Source of the DNA: G963663495 sp963663495
Lineage (GTDB): Bacteria; Bacteroidota; Rhodothermia; Rhodothermales; Bin80
Reading direction: 5' to 3'
DNA length: 64,000 nucleotides
Assembly (NCBI GenBank): GCA_963663495.1
Contig: OY760427.1
Coordinates: 1,674,001 to 1,738,000 of the forward strand
This document shows, one piece after another, positions 8,446 to 16,961 of the stretch. The position numbers and the translations under genes are program-made. How positions within the stretch are numbered: position 1 is the first letter of the stretch; each line of letters begins with the position of its first letter. The notes below the pieces were generated by a model that saw only the letters and a program-made list of their open reading frames with translations, had not been told where the DNA came from and searched no databases.

Positions 8446-9693
8446 TTAGGAGCCTTGCCGGAGTTGTCGGAGCGGGCGCTCCAGCATCGCGTACTTCTTG
8501 TCCACTACCGCGCCGAAGGATAGAAGGAGGTTGTTGAGCTTGTGGTTATTGTCTAGGATCCAGCTCATTTCACAGCCATGGTAACCATATTCCGGCCCCT
8601 TCTCAATGGTTTCGAGTACGGGTAGCACATCAAACCCGCGGCCGTGGTAAGCCTTCATAACGCCCATGATGGGCATACGGATATCGCGGTTGCTCGAAAA
8701 CTTGATGCCCGCCCACAAGCGCAGTATCCCCAGTGGCAACAATCGACCGCGAGGCAGGCGCCGGAAGGCCGGCGTAACGTCCGGGAGGGCTACGGCAAAA
8801 CCCACCGGTTCCCCGTGCATCTCTATGATGTACGCCAAGCGCGGGTCTATCACATGTCTGAGGTTCTTTGCTAGTTTTGCAAATTCTGCTTTCGTTGCCG
8901 GGACGGCTCCCCAATTCCTCGTCCAGGCTTCGTTGTAGATACGGCGTATAACGGATACTTCCTCTTCGAATCTTTGCATGTCCATGATACGCAGCGAAAC
9001 ACCGGGATTTCGGCTGCGCACGATGTCGGCACCACGCTTCAGGCGATCAAACTTCACATACTTTCGATGAACATAGTACGCCCGCATTACCATCACCGAC
9101 TCGAATCCGCTGCGCTTGAGATAGTCCATGTAATGCGGTGGGTTGTAGGGCATCATGATGGACGGCGGGCGGTCAAAGCCTTCAATCAATAGGCCTGCCG
9201 TGTCATTCAGGGAAGGGTTGGTCGGCCCCCGCATGGCTCTCAGCCCTTGCTCCTTGAGCCAGCTAGCGGCGGCATCAAGTAGGGCAGCAGCCGTCTGGTA
9301 GCGTTCTTCTGATTCGAAGAATCCGAAAAAGCCCGTCCCGTCCTCATAGCGTTGCAGGTGCATGCCGTTCACGATGGCGGCGACCCGGCCTACACACTGC
9401 CCGTCGCGCATTGCGACAAACAGCCGCATGCGTCCGTGTTCGAAGAACGGATCCTTCTTCGGATTTACCGCCTGTGAGACTTCAATACGAAGAGGAGGCA
9501 CCCAGTAGGGATTGCCTGAGTACAGGTCATAGGGCAGATCCAGAAACGCTGCACGATCCCTCAGGGATGATACTGCTCGGACTTCCGTCACGGTAGAACT
9601 GTTTGGTGGCCGGTCAGGATTGGCCGTTGCGGACGGCGCGGTGCTTGCACCCCACACGTCGGAATGCCTCCAATATAAGATCCAGCTCCTCAT
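8446..9693 (-). CDS. GNAT-fold acyltransferase, candidate bacterial ceramide synthase (YghO-like)
   Basis: Up to 415 aa. A GTG at 9591 just after the upstream stop would give 381 aa and is a plausible alternative start, because the first 34 residues overlap the preceding gene. Conserved stretches include LPYDLYSGNPYWVPPL, GRVAAIVNGMH, GFFGFFES and MRGPTNPSLNDTAG, with a GNAT-like C-terminal half. This is the pattern of large YghO-type N-acyltransferases. In Caulobacter a GNAT-fold acyltransferase encoded near serine palmitoyltransferase acylates the long-chain base. The adjacency to a serine palmitoyltransferase gene here supports the same role, but this is inference from context and fold. 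Confidence 0.75.
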   Translation of the reverse strand: MRSWILYWRHSDVWGASTAPSATANPDRPPNSSTVTEVRAVSSLRDRAAFLDLPYDLYSGNPYWVPPLRIEVSQAVNPKKDPFFEHGRMRLFVAMRDGQCVGRVAAIVNGMHLQRYEDGTGFFGFFESEERYQTAAALLDAAASWLKEQGLRAMRGPTNPSLNDTAGLLIEGFDRPPSIMMPYNPPHYMDYLKRSGFESVMVMRAYYVHRKYVKFDRLKRGADIVRSRNPGVSLRIMDMQRFEEEVSVIRRIYNEAWTRNWGAVPATKAEFAKLAKNLRHVIDPRLAYIIEMHGEPVGFAVALPDVTPAFRRLPRGRLLPLGILRLWAGIKFSSNRDIRMPIMGVMKAYHGRGFDVLPVLETIEKGPEYGYHGCEMSWILDNNHKLNNLLLSFGAVVDKKYAMLERPLRQLRQGS

Positions 9694-10894
9694 CGGAGTG
9701 GGTGGCCATGTAGGACGTACGCATTAACGCATGCCCACGCGGTACCGCGCCGCGCCATGGAACAATAGGATTGACGAACACGCCTTCTTCAAGAAGGTCC
9801 GCCCAGAACCGGAATGCTGTTAGCATGTCATCTCCAATGACTACCGGGATGATCGGCGCCTGGCTGTACCAGACATTAAACCCTGCATCGCGAAACCCCT
9901 CACGCATATAGGACGAGATTTTCCACAATCTCTCCAGGCGCCACGTTTCCTCTTCCAGGATGTCCAAACACTTGAGCACCGTAGCCACGCAGGAGGGGGG
10001 CATGGAGGCGCTGAAAATGTGCGCATTGGACATGTGTCGGATAAACTCAATGATTTCTTTGTTACCGACAACAAAGCCCCCTAGGGAGGCGAAGCTCTTG
10101 GAGAATGTCCCGGTAACGAGATGCACCTGATCCAGCATTCCGAAGCATGATGCGCTTCCTTGACCCCGGGGGCCAATGACGCCCACGGCGTGCGCGTCAT
10201 CCAACATGAGTGCTGCATCGAATTCTTCCGCAATACGAACAAGCTCCGGAACTCTGGCAATGCGGCCGCTCATGGAGAATACTCCGTCAGAGACAATCAA
10301 CCTGCCCGCATCCGGGCGTTGCCTGCTAGCTTTCTCCAATAGTCGCCGCAGGTGGTTCAGGTCGGCATGCCGGTACCGCCAGGTTTCGCCGGTGCTGACT
10401 TGGGAGCCTGCTGTAATGCAGGCGTGGTTGTCCTTGTCGGAGAATATTAGGTCGTTCTTTGAGGTTGTGGCCTGTATGACCCCCATATTGGTCATATAGC
10501 CCGTTGAGAAAAGCACGCAACCTTCTTTATCCATGAACGCCGCCAACCGGTTTTCAAGCTCAATATGCAGGTCCAGCGTGCCATTGAGAAAGCGGCTCCC
10601 TGTACAGCCTGTGCCGTACTTGTGGATAGCATTTTCAGCCGCCTCCTTTACTCTTGGATCTGATGTCAGGCCCAAATAGTTGTTGGACCCCGCCATGATC
10701 ATTTCACGGCCGTTAATTATCGCGCGCGTACCTTCGCTGCGCTCAATAGCCCGGAAGTACGGATACAGACCGGTATCCACCGCGATGGAGTGAGCCGATT
10801 CCGGAGCATAAAATGCTTCCATATTGGCGAACAATGACGGCAGGGTAGCTACGGCATCGGGGGTTATATCGTCGTGGAGGCCGCTGGGCTTCAT
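9614..10894 (-). CDS. spt: Serine palmitoyltransferase-like PLP enzyme (alpha-oxoamine synthase)
   Basis: About 426 aa from ATG 10894 (MKPSGLHDDITPDA); the longer frame to 11044 overlaps the upstream gene and is rejected. Family motifs: IMAGSNNYLGLTSDPRV, GTGCTGSRFLNGT, FSDKDNHACI, LMLDDAHAVGVIG, and the PLP lysine in GTFSKSFASLGGF. The fold also covers KBL and BioF, but TFSKSFASLGGF and the N-terminal ESAHSIAVDTGLYPYFRAIE region fit bacterial serine palmitoyltransferases. The reaction joins L-serine and palmitoyl-CoA/ACP to give 3-ketosphinganine. Neighbours are a glycosyltransferase upstream and a GNAT acyltransferase downstream, all minus strand. Confidence 0.82.
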   Translation of the reverse strand: MKPSGLHDDITPDAVATLPSLFANMEAFYAPESAHSIAVDTGLYPYFRAIERSEGTRAIINGREMIMAGSNNYLGLTSDPRVKEAAENAIHKYGTGCTGSRFLNGTLDLHIELENRLAAFMDKEGCVLFSTGYMTNMGVIQATTSKNDLIFSDKDNHACITAGSQVSTGETWRYRHADLNHLRRLLEKASRQRPDAGRLIVSDGVFSMSGRIARVPELVRIAEEFDAALMLDDAHAVGVIGPRGQGSASCFGMLDQVHLVTGTFSKSFASLGGFVVGNKEIIEFIRHMSNAHIFSASMPPSCVATVLKCLDILEEETWRLERLWKISSYMREGFRDAGFNVWYSQAPIIPVVIGDDMLTAFRFWADLLEEGVFVNPIVPWRGAVPRGHALMRTSYMATHSDEELDLILEAFRRVGCKHRAVRNGQS

Positions 10895-10976
10895 TTCGCG
10901 CGAGTAGTCCGAACAATGGGCAGTGGTAACCAGTCCCAAGATAAAAGATTTGCGGCCATGGCGAGATACGATACCG

Positions 10977-12098
10977 TCACGACACCGACATGGCATAAGG
11001 ATGCGAAGGGGCGGTGCCTGGAACTTGCACCGCTGGAGAGCCACGCAGCAAAATCTCTTCGATACAGTCTATGGCCTCGTTGTTACCGGACGCGCGGCGT
11101 GGTCGGAGCCTTTCGGCAATTGTGTTGGATTCCTCAATGAAAGTATCAAGATTATCTGGAAGCAGATGTCGGCCAATAACAGTTTTCCCGATCCCTTCTT
11201 TCTCCAGGAAGAGTGCATTGAGCGTTTGCTCGAACATTCCATTGCTGGGCACACAGAGCACGGGTTTACCGAGGTACAGTGCCTCGCTGACTAGCCTAAA
11301 GCCAGCGTTGCACACCACGGCGCGGCATCGCGCAAGGTCTTGCTGGAATGTTTCAGAGGAAGGAGATTTGACGATTATGTTTGGATACCTGGCAGCATCT
11401 TTAGGTTTCGGACGATTATACAGCACGCACGGGTACGGGGCACGCTGGAGTATATCAAGGAGTCCTTCCGTAGCACCGGGCTCCTTAAAATATACTAGGA
11501 TAAAATTTCCAAATGTGGGGGACAATTCCAAGATTGACGTGCGCAGGATCGGAGGGAGCAGACGGGCAATCCAAGGGCGTAGGACGCTCGGAAAGAAAAA
11601 GGACGGAAGAAGGATCAACTTAGGGTTAGGCGGGGCAGCATTGAATGTGATTTTCGCCACACTGGCATGAAATCCGTGAACCAATGGGAGACTGTATGTT
11701 GTTTCGGTAGCAATCTGCTGGTGATTCAACGAGATGCATGGGAGGTCCAGTCGGTCGGCGGCGCGCCACGAGAAGGGCTCGAAGTCGGAGATAACGAGGT
11801 GTGGCTTCCATTCCCTGAAGGCGGTGAGTAGCTGGTCAACAATCCGTGCGACGCCACGGCTACCGGACCAATTCGCCAGAAGGGTGCGGGCGGCTAAGAC
11901 CGTGTTATCGTGCATTGTGTGATGCACGGTGGGGACCGGGATCATGTTTTCGCCTGCGGTCAGCAGGATGGATCGCGCGGTGTCGCTGCAACAGAAGCGC
12001 ACCTCGTGGCCCCGGGCCCGTAGACCCGCGGCAACGGCACTGCCTCGATAGGTAGACCCTCGGCCCTGTCCGCTGAGTGCATAAACGACGCGCGCCAT
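10977..12098 (-). CDS. Glycosyltransferase, MurG/UGT-like GT-B fold
   Basis: 373 aa. The N-terminal half opens with a nucleotide-sugar glycosyltransferase start (MARVVYALSGQGRGSTYRG). The C-terminal half carries the donor-site region CRAVVCNAGFRLVSEALYLGKPVLCVP and the EQTLNALFLEKEGIG helix, as in glycosyltransferase family 28/UGT-type enzymes. It starts 6 bp after the DUF5683 gene and lies 82 bp before the serine palmitoyltransferase start, all in one direction. Given the neighbours, glycosylation of a sphingolipid is a reasonable guess. The acceptor and sugar cannot be read from the sequence. Confidence 0.8.
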   Translation of the reverse strand: MARVVYALSGQGRGSTYRGSAVAAGLRARGHEVRFCCSDTARSILLTAGENMIPVPTVHHTMHDNTVLAARTLLANWSGSRGVARIVDQLLTAFREWKPHLVISDFEPFSWRAADRLDLPCISLNHQQIATETTYSLPLVHGFHASVAKITFNAAPPNPKLILLPSFFFPSVLRPWIARLLPPILRTSILELSPTFGNFILVYFKEPGATEGLLDILQRAPYPCVLYNRPKPKDAARYPNIIVKSPSSETFQQDLARCRAVVCNAGFRLVSEALYLGKPVLCVPSNGMFEQTLNALFLEKEGIGKTVIGRHLLPDNLDTFIEESNTIAERLRPRRASGNNEAIDCIEEILLRGSPAVQVPGTAPSHPYAMSVS

Positions 12099-12104
12099 AT
12101 GTCG

Positions 12105-12689
12105 CTACTCAATCAATACGGTGGCTGTGAATCCCGCAAGTCCAGGACCAACACGAAGGCGTGCGGTGAGGTCGGCACCGACATCAAAATCAAATAGGTG
12201 TGCACTGACAAACGCATCAATTATGGTAAGGCCATACCATATGCCGACGCCAATGACCAAAAGGTCACGGTTACGTCGAAACAATTCGCGATTTTTCTTG
12301 AAATGGGGCTCCAGACGCCTTCGTTGGCTCAATATCTCTGAATCTGAGAGCGTATTCTCCTCAGGTAGGTTCAGCTCGGCGAGGAGCCGGGTATACTCTG
12401 CGGCATACTCTGGAAACACGGGTTCGCCACCGGGATCAAGGCGTGCGGTATACAGATACGCGTGTCTGTATAGGTTGTATCGCCGGTTCGTATAGGCAAT
12501 GCCACCGGATATGGTTATGAACCCTGCATACACGACAGGTACCTTAAGGTATTGGCGATTATACCACTGACCCCAGCCCGGGATTATGGAGCGTCGGAGT
12601 GCCGCGTTGGGGTTTCGGGTGACGGAGAAGGAGGAATCAACCTGCGCATTCGTTCCTTCGGCTTCCGTAAAGAGTAGTACCACCAGCAT
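12105..12689 (-). CDS. DUF5683 domain membrane protein
   Basis: About 194 aa from ATG 12689 (MLVVLLFTEAEGTNAQ, signal-peptide-like). A longer frame to 12794 would run inside parB. The core NAALRRSIIPGWGQWYNRQYLKVP is the DUF5683 hallmark (small-residue P-G-W-G-Q loop), followed by hydrophobic helices (VVYAGFITISGGIAY and DLLVIGVGIWYGLTIIDAFVSAHL). In Bacteroidota this family is habitually encoded directly after parB. The function is unknown. Confidence 0.85.
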   Translation of the reverse strand: MLVVLLFTEAEGTNAQVDSSFSVTRNPNAALRRSIIPGWGQWYNRQYLKVPVVYAGFITISGGIAYTNRRYNLYRHAYLYTARLDPGGEPVFPEYAAEYTRLLAELNLPEENTLSDSEILSQRRRLEPHFKKNRELFRRNRDLLVIGVGIWYGLTIIDAFVSAHLFDFDVGADLTARLRVGPGLAGFTATVLIE

Positions 12690-12732
12690 CCACACCAGGT
12701 GGTGGGTTCCCGGAAAACGAGAACGCGCGCTG

Positions 12733-13608
12733 CTACGGCAGCAGGAGTTCAAGAATGCGTTCCAATTCTTCGTCTGAGAAGTAGTGCAGCTCAATCTTTC
12801 CTCCGCCTTTGCGCCGGTACAGCAGGCGGGTTTTGGTACTGAATCGTTTTCGAAGTCGGTCTTCTATGCTGCCGACTTCCAATGCGGTACGGTCGTCGTA
12901 TGGTTCGGTGCCTGGCTTTTCCTTCTTCTGTTTCTGCCGGCCTGCGCGCTTTTCAGTTTGGCGCACGGATAGCCCTTCATCCTGTATCGCATGCAGCAGT
13001 TTCATTTGTTGGGCTTCGTCTCCTATTCCGATCAGCGCCCTCCCGTGGCCTGCGCTGATGGCGCGTTGGCGAAGAGCGGCCTGTATGTGTGGTGGCAGCC
13101 GCAGCAGGCGAAGCGTATTAGAGACGGCGGACCGGGCCATCCCGACGCGCTCTGCAACCTGGGCCTGCCGCAAGCCGCATTCGTCAATGAGTCGCTGATA
13201 ACCCAGTGCGATCTCAACAGGATTCAGGTCCTCCCGCTGCAGGTTTTCCACGAGTGACATTTCTAGCATTGCCTCGGTATCAGCTGTGCGGACATAGGCT
13301 GGCACTGTTGTAAGCTCCGCAAGCTTTGCTGCTCGCAGGCGGCGTTCACCCGCGATAAGCTCAAACCGATCGTCGCCGTGTGCACGCACGGTCAGCGGTT
13401 GTATGATTCCGAGTGCTTTTATGGATCGGGCAAGTTCTTGTAGCCCGTTCTCTCCAAAATCCTGTCTGGGCTGGAAGGGATTGGTTTCTATGCATCTGAC
13501 AGGAATTTCACGCGTCTGGCCTCCCACTGGGGGCCGGTCTTCATCCAGACCGTGGCCCGTAAATATGGCTGCCAGTCCTCGGCCTAGCACGGCTTTGGTA
13601 TCGGCCAT
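12733..13608 (-). CDS. parB: Chromosome-partitioning protein ParB
   Basis: 291 aa. The ParB N-terminal CTPase/NTPase fold is recognisable in VRCIETNPFQPRQDF and ELIAGERRLRAAKLA (the GERRxRA motif), followed by the helix-turn-helix region QAQVAERVGMARSAVSNTLR. A basic linker and a short C-terminal dimerisation segment complete it. ParB loads at parS sites and slides along DNA under CTP control, working with ParA. It lies 12 bp behind parA. No canonical parS palindrome was spotted within the window, though an exhaustive search was not possible. Confidence 0.95.
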   Translation of the reverse strand: MADTKAVLGRGLAAIFTGHGLDEDRPPVGGQTREIPVRCIETNPFQPRQDFGENGLQELARSIKALGIIQPLTVRAHGDDRFELIAGERRLRAAKLAELTTVPAYVRTADTEAMLEMSLVENLQREDLNPVEIALGYQRLIDECGLRQAQVAERVGMARSAVSNTLRLLRLPPHIQAALRQRAISAGHGRALIGIGDEAQQMKLLHAIQDEGLSVRQTEKRAGRQKQKKEKPGTEPYDDRTALEVGSIEDRLRKRFSTKTRLLYRRKGGGKIELHYFSDEELERILELLLP

Positions 13609-13620
13609 GGAGCGTGAAGA

Positions 13621-14493
13621 TTAAGCGCTTGAGTTTCTGGATTGCGTGGGTTTACTAAATGATAGCCGAACATTGTTCGTGGAAGCATCCATACTCATGT
13701 TCGGAACCGGCGCCCGTGGCTTCAGGAACTTCTGATTGTTTGCCACAATTTCGCTGGCTAGGGAAAGGTAATTGCGGGCTCCAATGCAGTTGGCGTCGTG
13801 CAATAGCACCGGCTTACCGAAGCTAGGTGCTTCGGCTATTTTTACATTGCGTTGTACCACTGTACTAAAGACTCTGCTGCCGAAGTATCGTTTGAGTTCC
13901 GCAGCAACCTGATTGGAAAGGCGGAGCCGAGTATCAAATAGGGTGAGGAGGACACCCTCAATTGCCAGGGACCGATTCAATTTTCTGCGCACAATCCGAA
14001 TCGTATTCAGAAGTTGTCCGAGGCCTTCAAGAGCGAAGTACTCGGCCTGGACCGGAATTAGGACCGAATGGGCAGCGGTGAGGGCATTGACTGTCAGGAG
14101 CCCGAGTGACGGGGGGCAGTCAATGATAATGAAGTCATAGCGGTCATGCACCGGGGCTAGTGCCCTTGCAAGGATCTGCTCACGGTGATTCAAACCAATG
14201 ATCTCTATCTCAGCTGCAACCAGGTTTATGCCGCTAGGTACTAGGCTCATTCGTGGGATCGGGCCACTAACAATAGCACCTTCCACGGTTTTTTCGCCAA
14301 CTAGCACATCGTACGTTGACTCGCTTACGCGGCGGGGTTCAAGTCCTAGTCCGGATGTGCAGTTGGCCTGCGGGTCAAGGTCTACAACAAGTGTCTGGTA
14401 TTCGCCGGCCGCTAAGGAAGCAGAGAGATTAATCGCGGTTGTCGTCTTTCCGACGCCGCCTTTCTGGTTTGATATCGCGATGATCTTTCCCAT
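13621..14493 (-). CDS. parA: Chromosome-partitioning ATPase ParA (Soj type)
   Basis: 290 aa. A deviant Walker A motif, KGGVGKTTTAINLS (residues 11-24), is followed by DLDPQANCTSGLG, the Walker B-like FIIIDCPPSLGLLTVNAL and VQAEYFALEGLGQLL, all standard for Soj/ParA. The last 30 residues are Ser/Asn-rich and not conserved in the family. It heads the minus-strand run parA-parB-DUF5683-glycosyltransferase-spt-acyltransferase. The tnpB copy B element begins 19 bp upstream of its start, so its native promoter region has probably been altered or replaced. Confidence 0.96.
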   Translation of the reverse strand: MGKIIAISNQKGGVGKTTTAINLSASLAAGEYQTLVVDLDPQANCTSGLGLEPRRVSESTYDVLVGEKTVEGAIVSGPIPRMSLVPSGINLVAAEIEIIGLNHREQILARALAPVHDRYDFIIIDCPPSLGLLTVNALTAAHSVLIPVQAEYFALEGLGQLLNTIRIVRRKLNRSLAIEGVLLTLFDTRLRLSNQVAAELKRYFGSRVFSTVVQRNVKIAEAPSFGKPVLLHDANCIGARNYLSLASEIVANNQKFLKPRAPVPNMSMDASTNNVRLSFSKPTQSRNSSA

Positions 14494-14505
14494 TTGTGGG
14501 ACTGG

Positions 14506-15777
14506 TTACATTGGGAATAATATACGTGAGTACCCTCGCGTACCAATTTCACAGGTCAATGGGGTCGGTAACCCGAACGCTCCTCGCCGTGCAGTTGCCC
14601 TAATCCCGGAGGCCAATATGTTTGCGGCAGCGTTAAGGTCCGCATTGTAGGTGTGTCCACATGAGACACACTTGAATGTACTTCGGGTCAATCTATTCGC
14701 TTTGTCCCGGCGACCGCACTTGTTGCAGTCCTGACTCGTGTAAGAGGCCGGGATCTTGAGCACTTCCCGGCATTTGTACTGCAGCATCCCGTCTAATTGC
14801 CCCCATCCGGTGGCATTAATGCTACGGTTCAGCCCTGCCTTCTGGGCGACGTTCTTGCCTGGATTGTTAACAGTCCGTCTGGCGGATGAAGTAATCGCCA
14901 CGACATTAAGATCTTCCAGCACAACCGTGGAAGAGCGATTCGCGATCAAGCGGCTTGCTTGGTGATTGGTATTCCTGCGGGTCATCGCAATCGCTCGGTG
15001 AGCTTTCTGGAGTCGCTTCTTAGTGCGATATCTGCGGTTGGATCCTTTCTGCTGTCGGGCTGATTTCCGTTGATACCGGTGCAGTCTTGCCGTCTTACGC
15101 TTACCGTCCGGTTGCCGTATGATCTCGCGCTTGCTATCGGTGGAAACGGCGGCAACCTGTCCGCAGTTACGGTCTATCCCTGTGGCAACGCCGTTGTCTT
15201 CGATCTCAGGTGCTTCAATCTTGTAGCATATGCAGGCATACCATTTGCCCACCCGTTGCAGAATCACGGCTTTTACAGGAACCCCATCCGGATACGGGTT
15301 GCCTCCTTTACGTCGGATCTTCATGTATCCAAGCTTAGGGATGAACAACCGTCCATCCTTGATCTTGACCGCTTCAGGAATCGTAAAAGATGGGGTACTG
15401 CGGTATTTGGCTTTGAACTTCGGTTTACCCCTACCTTGATTGAAGCAAGCCTTCCATGCGTCGGCTTGGTACTTCAGCGTGGTGCGCACCACGCTGAACG
15501 AGTACTTCTGTAGCCACTCGGTGCAATCTCGTAGTTCTTTAAACCATTTTCCAAGAGGGAAGAAGTACTTCACGGATGGAGGCTGCTCGCCCGACTCCTG
15601 TGCCTGTTTGTATTCCTGGATGCACTGCGCCAGTATGGCGTTCCACACGAACCTGCAAGCACCAGCAATCCCGGCTAGCTTCTTTCCCTTGCTCTTGCTC
15701 CCCGGAAGCAGTCGGTATTCAATTGTCCTGTGGACAGAACAAACGTGGGCATAATTGTTACAACCCCCTACGGGCAT
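14506..15777 (-). CDS. tnpB: tnpB copy B, intact second subfamily (RNA-guided nuclease family)
   Basis: About 423 aa from ATG 15777; the conserved part begins at RTIEYRLLPGSKSKGKKLAG. It is the only uninterrupted tnpB in the window. All catalytic elements are present: RuvC-I Asp in ATGIDRNCGQ, RuvC-II Glu in VVLEDLNVVAI, the zinc finger CNKCGRRD ... CVSCGHT, and RuvC-III Asp in NADLNAAANILASG. It is clearly diverged from copies A and C-F. The frame reads through the terminal inverted repeat (GGGAATAATATACG at 14513) and stops in flanking DNA. TnpB proteins use an RNA made from the 3' end of their own gene region, so a guide RNA here would cover roughly 14513-14650. Confidence 0.9.
   Translation of the reverse strand: MPVGGCNNYAHVCSVHRTIEYRLLPGSKSKGKKLAGIAGACRFVWNAILAQCIQEYKQAQESGEQPPSVKYFFPLGKWFKELRDCTEWLQKYSFSVVRTTLKYQADAWKACFNQGRGKPKFKAKYRSTPSFTIPEAVKIKDGRLFIPKLGYMKIRRKGGNPYPDGVPVKAVILQRVGKWYACICYKIEAPEIEDNGVATGIDRNCGQVAAVSTDSKREIIRQPDGKRKTARLHRYQRKSARQQKGSNRRYRTKKRLQKAHRAIAMTRRNTNHQASRLIANRSSTVVLEDLNVVAITSSARRTVNNPGKNVAQKAGLNRSINATGWGQLDGMLQYKCREVLKIPASYTSQDCNKCGRRDKANRLTRSTFKCVSCGHTYNADLNAAANILASGIRATARRGAFGLPTPLTCEIGTRGYSRILFPM
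14513..15768. mobile_element. tnpB element, copy B
   Basis: The tnpB-3' end starts GGGAATAATATACGTGAGTA at 14513, matching the first 28 bp of the MITE at 40034 at about 23 positions. The tnpB-5' end is less clear: the minus strand reads GGGGGTTGTAACAATTATGCC from about 15768, alignable to the inner end of the other tnpB units (GGGAGTTATATACC) only loosely. No matching 8-bp duplication was found (GTTACATT on one side, TACGGGCA on the other). No MITE half is attached. The far boundary is therefore approximate. Confidence 0.6.
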
Positions 15778-15804
15778 GGCATCAAGTTCAGTTGATGTTG
15801 TGGT

Positions 15805-15840
15805 AAGCAATGGGATGGAATGGCATCTGTCCCATTGCTT
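15805..15840. other. Perfect 11-bp hairpin upstream of tnpB copy B
   Basis: AAGCAATGGGA (15805-15815) and its exact complement TCCCATTGCTT (15830-15840) enclose a 14-base loop. It lies on the 5' side of tnpB-B. In IS200/IS605 elements a subterminal hairpin marks the left end, so it could be a fossil of such an end. It could equally be a terminator-like structure; no T-tract follows. Confidence 0.5.
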
Positions 15841-16077
15841 CCGCACCCTCTATCAAGCCAAAGGTTCATAGTTCCGGGTCCTCAGGTATATAAATCCCTT
15901 TACATTCGCTATAAAGTCATGGCAATTCTGGAGCACGCAGTCCGCAAGATAGCAAAAACTCCTTACCCCAACTTCACATTTTGTAGTGACAAGAAAATAC
16001 GGACCTCTAGCATTCCCGCTTGGGGAGCATTTTTTCGTGACCACCTATTGTGATTTACCGGATTGAGTGGGGTTGGT

Positions 16078-16730
16078 TTAGAGCGGTTTCATTGCTTGTT
16101 TTTTCTGTTGATAGAAGGCCGTATTTGTCCCCAACTCTCCCCACCGGATACAGGGATCGCACCTCCATCTGGAGTTCATTCTCGTACCCGTGCTAAGCGA
16201 CTTCATTCCACTCATGAGTCGGGCAGCTTTTGGAGAGTTTTCGGTTCCAAGGGGGAGGATCTGTTTGGTTCGGGTCGCATCGGGATCATAGCTGAATCCC
16301 AAGATTTCGAAGACCCGTTCCAACATCGGCGTCAGGTTCTGATCCACATTCAGGGTCAACGCGCGCGTTTGACTCATGGGCAACTTGGTGGTCACCCGTT
16401 TGATCTCGTTGAGTTCGTTACGGATCGTATCCCAGCTGTTATGGATCCCAGCTTTCTTGAGTTTGGTGCGAACCAGATGAGCAACATGATAGGCCAGCAC
16501 GGTGATGAATAAATGTCCCACAATTCGGTCATCATTACTGTGATAGACGGGCCTTAAACCCAGATCCGACTTCATCACCCGGAAGGTGTTTTCAATCTCC
16601 GTAAGTCGCCCGTAGGTGCGCGCCACTTCTTGCACCGACCAGTCGGTGCGGCTGGTGCGCAGGACATATCCGCCTGCTACCAGGAGCCGGTCTTCATGCA
16701 CTTCACGCTTGGTAAAGCTTACATTCCTGG
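16078..16730 (-). pseudogene. IS1634-family transposase, C-terminal remnant
   Basis: The frame (LLVAGGYVLRTSRTDWS, then YGRLTEIENTFRVMKSDLGL, RPVYHSNDDRIVGHLFITVL) matches the C-terminal catalytic third of IS1634/IS4-type DDE transposases, including the Glu region EIENTFRVMKS. About two thirds of a normal protein is missing upstream, where the coding signal breaks near 16730. No inverted repeats were recognised around it. It separates the copy B element from the DUF5989 gene. Confidence 0.8.
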
Positions 16731-16802
16731 AGGGGGCACCGCCCGGAAATGTTCGCGGGCAGAATGGCCCCTAACCTGCTGCCAAAACGCAGCTGCCCCG
16801 AC

Positions 16803-16961
16803 TTAAAAGAGCGCGTAGATGAAGGGAGAAAGTGCTGAACCTTCCGTAACAACTATAAGCAGGCTTAAGAGCAGGAGTACGACCACGATAGGCGCAATCC
16901 AGTATTTCTTGCGATAGCGAAGGAACTGCAGGAATTCCAGGATTATTCCAAGGCGGCTCAT
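16803..16961 (-). CDS. DUF5989 family micro-protein (52 aa)
   Basis: ATG at 16961, TAA at 16803-16805. It reads MSRLGIILEFLQFLRYRKK, then YWIAPIVVVLLLLSLLIVV, then TEGSALSPFIYALF. A short cytoplasmic helix with EFLxFLRxRKK, one transmembrane helix and the terminal GSAxxPFIYxLF are the DUF5989 signature. Members are usually encoded beside an SxtJ-like protein and a carbamoyltransferase. Neither neighbour is visible here: the IS1634 remnant lies immediately downstream, suggesting the cluster was cut. Function is unknown. Confidence 0.85.
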   Translation of the reverse strand: MSRLGIILEFLQFLRYRKKYWIAPIVVVLLLLSLLIVVTEGSALSPFIYALF

